Shown one piece after another: positions 9,661-14,634 of a stretch of DNA of 14,634 nt; the first letter of the stretch is position 1; every line of letters starts with the position of its first letter. The position numbers and the translations under genes are program-made. The notes under the pieces were generated by a model, which was not told where the DNA came from, ran no database searches, and saw only the letters and a list, made by a program, of their open reading frames with translations. The stretch comes from Acanthaster planci (taxonomy: Eukaryota; Echinodermata; Asteroidea; Valvatida; Acanthasteridae): the NCBI RefSeq assembly GCF_001949145.1, contig NW_019091424.1:1694531-1709164 (forward strand), written 5' to 3'.

Positions 9661-10560
9661 AGTGCTATAGCCCGTGCCGCCGTGAACTTGAACAGTCGCT
9701 TCGGTAAATTTCTGATACGGGCGCGGGGCGGCAGACCGTAATTAAGTATTAAACTTTTAAGTGGAAGCATTGAGTTTGAACTTGGAATTTAAGTTGAGGG
9801 TGGCCAAAAGGATTCTTGTGCATCATGATCAATGTACGCCGGTCGCAGCTTGGACTATTAAATTCAGTTGTGATAGGCCTCTTAGTTGAACTTGAAGGCT
9901 ACACGTAAGTTCTGTTGGTAAGTTTAATTTGTTGCTAATGACCCAAAAGCTTGGGATCCTGGACGACGTCTTCATTGCATTAATATTTACGCCGTTGGTC
10001 GAAATGCGTCGACTGTGGCAAGCGTTGATAGTCGACTCAAGTCGTCCAACCTGGGCTAGGCATGCTAGGGACCTTCCAACTTTTGTTGCAAGTTTTTAAT
10101 TGTTATGCTAATTTACAACTGGTCAGTTCCCCCCTCCAAAAAATAAAAAAACAACTATCTAAATATTTTCGACTCCGCATGAATACAGGCCCCAGACTGA
10201 AAACTGTGTTTAAAAGGATCATGTTATGCAACATCAAGATGTCATTTCCAAGTCTGCCTTGTAACCTGTAACACCAACAATTTCTGTATCACTCATTTTT
10301 CACAACACTTTATCACAGTTGACTTATCCTTCTCTTGTGCCAAGGTTTTTTGTGTGAAAAATCCAGTACTTCTTTGAATTTCTGTTTAAATTTGCACTTT
10401 TCAACTTGAAAAAAGTGGCTAATTTATTTGCACCCCACAATAATTCAGAGCTTCATTAATTACCCATTCAGCCAGTGGCTAGAGTCAGTATTGCTGTTAA
10501 CATTACAGCACATAGCTGGGAGAATCTATTTTTATTCATTTTGACATTTTCTTTCTTTTG
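9661..10560. other. Intergenic upstream of NLR gene 2, no supported gene
   Basis: No coding exon or recognisable element. It contains short open frames such as 10062-10271 without motifs, and an A-rich run near 10136-10150. Confidence 0.5.
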
Positions 10561-10580
10561 ACTCCTTCTTCCTTTGACAT

Positions 10581-10591
10581 GGGGAATTCCC
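10581..10591. promoter_or_regulatory. Consensus NF-kB (Rel) binding site upstream of NLR gene 2
   Basis: GGGGAATTCCC fits the kB consensus GGGRNWYYCC at every position and contains a perfect 10-bp palindrome. It sits 184-194 bp upstream of the predicted gene 2 ATG (10775), a plausible promoter-proximal place. Rel-family control of an immune receptor gene would make sense. The transcription start is unknown and one site alone does not prove function. Confidence 0.45.
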
Positions 10592-10620
10592 TGTTTGATT
10601 TCACAGTACCAAACACTGTG

Positions 10621-10711
10621 ATGAACGTTATGAACTGTTATGAACAGAATTAAAAGTAAATTTGATTGGACCTACGAGGTGTCAATTTCATTTGGGGTCA
10701 GACCTACGAGG
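10621..10711 (+). promoter_or_regulatory. Short direct repeats in the putative gene 2 promoter
   Basis: An ATGAAC(T)GTT motif is repeated with about 10-bp spacing at 10621-10646. The 11-mer GACCTACGAGG occurs exactly twice (10669-10679 and 10701-10711), three helical turns apart. They lie 64-154 bp before the predicted start codon, so they could be paired transcription-factor sites. No factor is assigned, and no clear TATA box is seen. Confidence 0.35.
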
Positions 10712-10774
10712 CATTGGGCTGATTCCTGGACTTCATACATGTAGCTGAATTGAATTTTTGGTAGAGGTTGCAAC

Positions 10775-10861
10775 ATGGATGATACTGACTTGTCCAGGCA
10801 GTATCCGTCAACCAGCAAGAAAAAGAAGCAAAATGAAGAGGTTCCAGAAATGGTTGGGTTG
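10775..10861 (+). CDS. NLR gene 2, first coding exon
   Basis: The ATG has a good initiation context (A at -3, G at +4). It opens 29 codons starting MDDTDLSRQYPSTSKKKKQ and ending in M-V-G-L, then the donor GTATGT. It leaves in phase 0, matching the next exon. The peptide is polar with a Lys-rich run (KKKK), and no domain is recognised. It has no hydrophobic signal peptide, which fits a cytoplasmic receptor. A start at the next exon's ATG (11017) is an alternative. Confidence 0.6.
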
Positions 10862-11016
10862 GTATGTATCAGTTTTTGATATTTGAAGGATCCATGCAGA
10901 CCCCCCAGAATGAACAGCCATTTTCTTCTTTATGTCGAGTCGTGACTGGATATGTCAGTCACAGTACAAATGGTGAAAAAAATGAATAAAATGTATTTCA
11001 TTATTAATTACAACAG

Positions 11017-11071
11017 ATGGAGGAACGTACCCAGGCAGTCAGGAGACCAGACAACCAGGACCAGACGACCG
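11017..11071 (+). CDS. NLR gene 2, exon 2 (short polar exon shared with gene 1)
   Basis: A 55-nt exon after acceptor CAACAG (11011-11016), reading MEERTQAVRRPDNQDQTT plus a split Gly, donor GTGAGG. It enters in phase 0 and leaves in phase 1. The end matches the gene 1 exon fragment at 1-23, which supports it as a real exon. Its own ATG could serve as an alternative start. No domain is recognised. Confidence 0.6.
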
Positions 11072-12758
11072 GTGAGGAACAGAAGTAATTTCATTAATTA
11101 ATGAGGAGACACTGTCTTTAATTTGTTGCAAACGTTGCATAGGGCTTTAACCACTACCTGCTGGACGACCCGTTTTCGGGTACATAGGCTTTATATGCAG
11201 AGCTGGGGAGCCTGGAACTGGGACAAAAGATAAATTTGGGCCTTATAACAAAAGACCGTGCTCAGCACAAAGACTGAGCTGCAGAGCATTACTAACGTTT
11301 TTGACTCTCAGTAGTGGAGATAATCCAGCCTTGTTTTGAAACAGTGTACCATGGTTTGAGGCATTTAGAGCGAGCGGATTACCACCGGGGACAAAAGCTC
11401 TCCACCACCGCAGTGATGAGCCACACAGCACCACTGCACGCTAATCTGGCCCCTATTGAAAAGAAGTCAGCAGTGCACTTTGCCGGTTTCGGGAACAAAA
11501 GAATCTTAAGGTGGAAAGCTTGCGGTAGCACCATGCAAGGATACGATCTCTTTTGTGAATCTGTATGGTTCTGAAAAGAATCTTACGTAACATCGCACAA
11601 TCTGGGCTCTTTTTCCAAGGCTGCAGGCCTGGCTGAAATATTCAGGAGTGAATGAATTTTACCCGTCAGCTTTAGAGTAGTGCCCAAAGAGTCCTTCATT
11701 TTGGTATAAACGGCCATTAAATGAAATGATGAATTTTTGAAGAGTTTTGAAAACGAAAAATCTTGAAAATGACCTGGCATCTTGTCTTGCTCAAGACAAA
11801 TCCACCCAGCAGCAAGTGGTAAATACTAAGTGCAAGTATGACATACTGTTTCTATTTTTATGGCAGGTGACAGTTACGCATACTTTAGTTGTCTCCTGGA
11901 TGGTTCCCATACATGTACTTCTCTGAAAAATTATTCTCCTGAGCCACGAATCAGAAAGAAACAAGGGGGTTATCAGTGAATGTGTAATTAGCTTTCTGTT
12001 TGATGCAGAAAAGCAGAGAATTGTACATCATTGGAGTCTTTAAACTTCACCATCTTCAACTTTCAACAAAAATTAGGCAACAAAAGCTAACATATGACCC
12101 ACCAAACTCAACTCGGATTGTTCAACGTTTCAAATGAAGATTTACATAGATTTGCAGTGTTATATATTTGCGGTGTCATGTAGGTGTTGGAAAGAATGAC
12201 TTTCATTTATATAAAAAAAGCTACTACACGTGCAAATGACAAGTCTGAAAAGTTGCCGATTATTGGGCAATAGAGTTCATGTAATGTATTTTACAGTAAG
12301 AGTAACTTGTTTACATGAAAAAATTGTTGACTCTGATGTGTAATGTGACATTGCAGTCTGTCTGGCTGCCATTTTCCAACCACTTGCGGTATTTGCCGGA
12401 CCAAAACCAGAAGTGGTCAGAATGAAATGTACAGGTAAAGTTTCCTTCACCTTCTAGGACAGTGTATCATTTCCAAATAAATGTTGCCTTCCTTTGCGGG
12501 AGGGCTTACTTTCTGTTTCATACAAAAACCAGAAATGTTAAAAGCAAACACAAGTATGTCCACCATGTGTACATAGGAACATACACATGTAACCTTGAAC
12601 CTTCTCTGTGATTGTATGACTTTGTTGGTACATGTCCACTGGAAAGAGTTTGATTTTAATTTTGATGATTTAGGTTCAGCAAGGTTTCTGGCTTGCATTG
12701 TGCAGTGGAGTTCTGAGATTTGGAAGTTTGTTTAACCGTCTGCATTTTGTTATTGCAG
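11072..12758 (+). other. Gene 2 intron before the Death exon
   Basis: A 1.7-kb intron ending in TTTTGTTATTGCAG. I searched it for a counterpart of the gene 1 module at 394-513 and found none. An open frame at 11314-11574 has no motif. The segment about 11140-11560 has a small hairpin (CCCGTTTTCGGG, 11169-11180) and a GTGCTCAGCAC palindrome near 11258, and may be an old repeat. Confidence 0.5.
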
Positions 12759-12995
12759 GGATGTTCGATGATAAAAGCCTGTACAGCATAGCCCGTGATA
12801 TTCATGCATGTGAATGGAAGGAACTGGCAATAAGGCTTGGCTTCACCCAACCAGAAGTCTCACACATCGAGGCAGACTATCGCCACAGTGTTGTGGAACA
12901 AATCTGCAACATGCTGGTCTCGTGGAGTCAAAAAAGGCCTGGTGATGATGTCAGCCATCTCCATAAAGCACTGGAGGAAGTTCGACAAGGACAAG
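12759..12995 (+). CDS. NLR gene 2, Death-domain exon
   Basis: A 237-nt exon (79 codons), phase 1 at both ends, acceptor TATTGCAG and donor GTGCGA. The product is a death-fold adaptor domain that in this superfamily recruits partners by homotypic Death-Death contact. Hallmarks in order: SLYSIARDI (helix 1), WKELAIRLGFTQPEVSHIEAD (helices 2-3 with the conserved Trp and the Leu-Gly step), VVEQICNMLVSWSQKRPGDD (helices 4-5 with the conserved Trp), and HLHKALEEV (helix 6). It fills one exon exactly. A Death domain ahead of NACHT-LRR is the usual echinoderm NLR layout. The frame is open upstream to an ATG at 12698, so an alternative start inside the intron, or at the Met right after the acceptor, is possible. 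Confidence 0.88.
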
Positions 12996-13791
12996 GTGCG
13001 AACAACTCGCCGTGTATGTTCATCATTCGTTCACGTGGGACAAAAGGAAAACATTTCTTTTTTTGCTAGATCAGTAGGTTGGAAGAATGATCTATCATTT
13101 CTTTACAGGTTTCACATTTAGAAGGTAGATGGCTGATGACTCTAACTCTTTAAATAGAATAAGCATTTTTTTCAGGTAATGAAAACTTTGACAAGTCTAG
13201 ATGCACAAAAAACATTAGTTACTGGAATGGCACTGCAAACTGTCAGTTTTCTGACATGAAAAGACAAATTCGTTTCTCCGGATTTTTTTAATTCGATCTC
13301 TTTAACCTGACAAGATTCCCAAGATTGTTCTGTTTTCACATATCAGTGAGTGTCCATTAGCAAAGAAGCTCTCTGCATACTTTCAGGCTCAGTTAGGAAC
13401 AATTTCTTCCAAAACTCATCAAATGTGATGGGTTGGCCGCTCCTGGACTCCAGAAGCTCGCTGCATGCTTTCAGGCTCTATTTTATAGCAAACATTTCAT
13501 GAGCCCTGTGCTTAGCACTAAAATTGAGATTTCCATTATTATGTCACCAGGCTAAGATTGTTTTTTCTTTAAGCTTTTTGAAGTGTGCCTTTTTCTTTGC
13601 TTATTTCCCATGTCTCCATGAAATTTTCAGAGACTTGCTAAGCGTAAAATCTTGTGCTTAGCAGCACCATGAAATTTGGCCCTACAGCTAATGTGTATAT
13701 GGTGTCCAATATGAGTCTCAGTGCAATGAAAATTTAAAAAAAATTGTAATTCCTAGTCCCTGTCTACTTGTATTGCATGATTTGATTGTAG
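12996..13791 (+). other. Gene 2 intron between Death and linker exons
   Basis: A 796-bp intron with acceptor GATTGTAG. The second half holds repeat-derived sequence (see 13364-13682). No exon is seen in it. Confidence 0.6.
13364..13682 (-). repeat. Interspersed-repeat-like segment with TGCTAAGC/GCTTAGCA stem
   Basis: Direct repeats of about 31 bp (AGAAGCTC-CTGCAT-CTTTCAGGCT) lie at 13364-13394 and 13452-13482, 88 bp apart. Further on, TGCTAAGC (13636-13643) and GCTTAGCA (13656-13663) form an 8-bp inverted repeat, and CCATGAAATTT occurs on both sides of it (13617 and 13668). A related GTGCTTAGCAC palindrome is near 13509. Read on the minus strand, the AAATTTCATGG...GCTGCTAAGC pattern resembles short repeats I recall from echinoderm genomes, not verified. 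Confidence 0.45.
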
Positions 13792-13908
13792 GTGGTGCAC
13801 GTACATCGCTCCAGCCTGGTCAACCATCAGTTGACATGTCAGAGAATCAACCCAGTACATCACAGCAACCAACCACACAGGGTGCTGTCTCAAACCCACT
13901 GACACCAG
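13792..13908 (+). CDS. NLR gene 2, Ser/Gln/Thr/Pro linker exon
   Basis: A 117-nt exon, phase 1 to phase 1, acceptor GATTGTAG and donor GTAGTC. It encodes G-G-A-R-T-S-L-Q-P-G followed by a polar stretch ending QGAVSNPLTP. It has the same length and boundaries as the gene 1 linker at 928-1044. Here it joins a Death domain to the NACHT exon rather than the gene 1 module. Confidence 0.77.
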
Positions 13909-14451
13909 GTAGTCAACATTTTCAGAAATATGTTTTCCCTCATGTGGATAAAATATCTTAGGTTTCGTTGGACAGCATTTCACTTTTAAAGTTGAAGTTT
14001 TTTGTACTGCCAATGAAATTTTCTGAAACATCTGGCACGTTGTTTTCTTGAAATTGTAAATGTCGTGTGTGAATCTGTCTGAGAAGTTTCTTCTCCAATT
14101 TCTAACATGGAAGGTTTTGTGTTTGAGCCTTGCGGTTTTTTTTTCATCAGCCGTTTGATAGTGAAACTCAAAATTACAAGTCCAAGCAAGCTGTTTCAAC
14201 CAACTGTAAGCCTTTTGTCCTTACGGATTGGACATGTTTGCCAACAGTTTGACAATAAAAGTTCACAGTTTTTAAAAATGGACTGGGCAGCATTGCTCTG
14301 TCTGGGGGTGTTTCAGTGGGTATATCCAGAATTGTTGCCTGTGTGGAGAACTGGTACTATTCAAATTGGTCTTTTAATTTGCAAATTATGTTAAAAACAA
14401 AGTACAAAATTATCTTTGTTTCTCTTTGTTTCCTTGATATTTCATATCTAG
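13909..14451 (+). other. Gene 2 intron between linker and NACHT exons
   Basis: A 543-bp intron ending TATCTAG, alignable with the gene 1 intron 1045-1607. Open frames on both strands here (13753-14199 minus, 14107-14394 plus) are shadows. Confidence 0.7.
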
Positions 14452-14634
14452 AATGCTCTACGTCTGATGTCCAATCCCAAGCTGCTGCTGCTAAATGTAA
14501 AGATGCACTGAAGTTACACTACAGAACCACAGGTAGCTATCTACATCAGAACCCATATGAAGTGGACAAAAAACGCATCCCGGACATCTATACCAGGTTA
14601 CAGTTAGCAAATGCTAAGGGAGACCTTGAGGGTA
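14452..14634 (+). CDS. NLR gene 2, start of the NACHT exon (partial, runs off the window)
   Basis: It begins after TATCTAG with a split Glu codon and stays open to the window end, about 61 codons. It encodes the pre-NACHT segment: ECSTSDVQSQ, then the stretch AAAAKCKDALKLHYRT identical to gene 1, then YTRLQLANAKGD. The middle differs: gene 1 has VQLNPWCDEHKKHIK and gene 2 has LHQNPYEVDKKRIP, which is one codon shorter. The Walker motifs and LRRs would follow outside the window, so whether gene 2 is intact cannot be judged. Confidence 0.85.

Noticed and set aside
10062-10271. 69-codon plus-strand frame upstream of gene 2
   Set aside because: Low-complexity peptide with no motif; its end does not connect to the gene 2 exons by any evident splice.
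11314-11574. 86-codon open frame in the gene 2 intron
   Set aside because: No domain or motif; nearby palindromes suggest old repeat sequence. No match to the gene 1 module.
13753-14199. 148-codon minus-strand frame
   Set aside because: Antisense to the linker exon and the conserved intron; the homologous gene 1 region has no equally long frame listed there.

Overview
This is eukaryotic nuclear DNA with intron-split genes (GT/AG junctions, pyrimidine-rich acceptors, long AT-rich non-coding stretches). The protein content (a NACHT NTPase with ribonuclease-inhibitor-type leucine-rich repeats, and a Death domain in the neighbouring gene), the frequent TAGGCCTA octamer and a TGCTAAGC/GCTTAGCA repeat point to an invertebrate deuterostome. 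An echinoderm is most likely; the species cannot be told. Expanded Death-NACHT-LRR (NLR) families are established for sea urchins and are found in related animals.

The window holds two head-to-tail members of one NLR-like family, both on the plus strand. Gene 1 enters already started and ends at about 3.9 kb. Its exons are 1-23 (end of a short polar exon), 394-513 (an unrecognised 40-residue module), 928-1044 (Ser/Gln/Thr/Pro linker) and 1608-3919 (one large exon with a pre-NACHT segment, NACHT, winged-helix region, LRRs and the stop codon). Gene 2 begins with a well-placed ATG at 10775. Its exons are 10775-10861, 11017-11071, 12759-12995 (Death domain), 13792-13908 (same linker as gene 1) and 14452 onward (same pre-NACHT segment, cut by the window end). 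The predicted reading frame stays open through every junction. All internal boundaries after exon 2 are phase 1, so the middle exons behave as interchangeable cassettes.

The main biological point is that the two neighbours share the exon before, the linker exon after, the following intron and the NACHT exon. Between them, gene 2 carries a Death domain and gene 1 carries a different short module. This suggests swapping of the signalling module on a common NACHT-LRR sensor chassis. A consensus NF-kB site lies about 190 bp upstream of the gene 2 ATG.

The roughly 6.9 kb between the genes (3920-10774) has no gene I can support. It contains a palindrome pair bounded by 9-bp direct repeats, antisense fragments resembling the C-terminal tail of a non-LTR retrotransposon reverse transcriptase, a foldback-like element (about 8345-9410) whose ends are built of palindromic units of about 51 bp, and diverged direct copies on either side of that element. 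All exon boundaries are predictions by eye from splice signals, phase and paralogue comparison.
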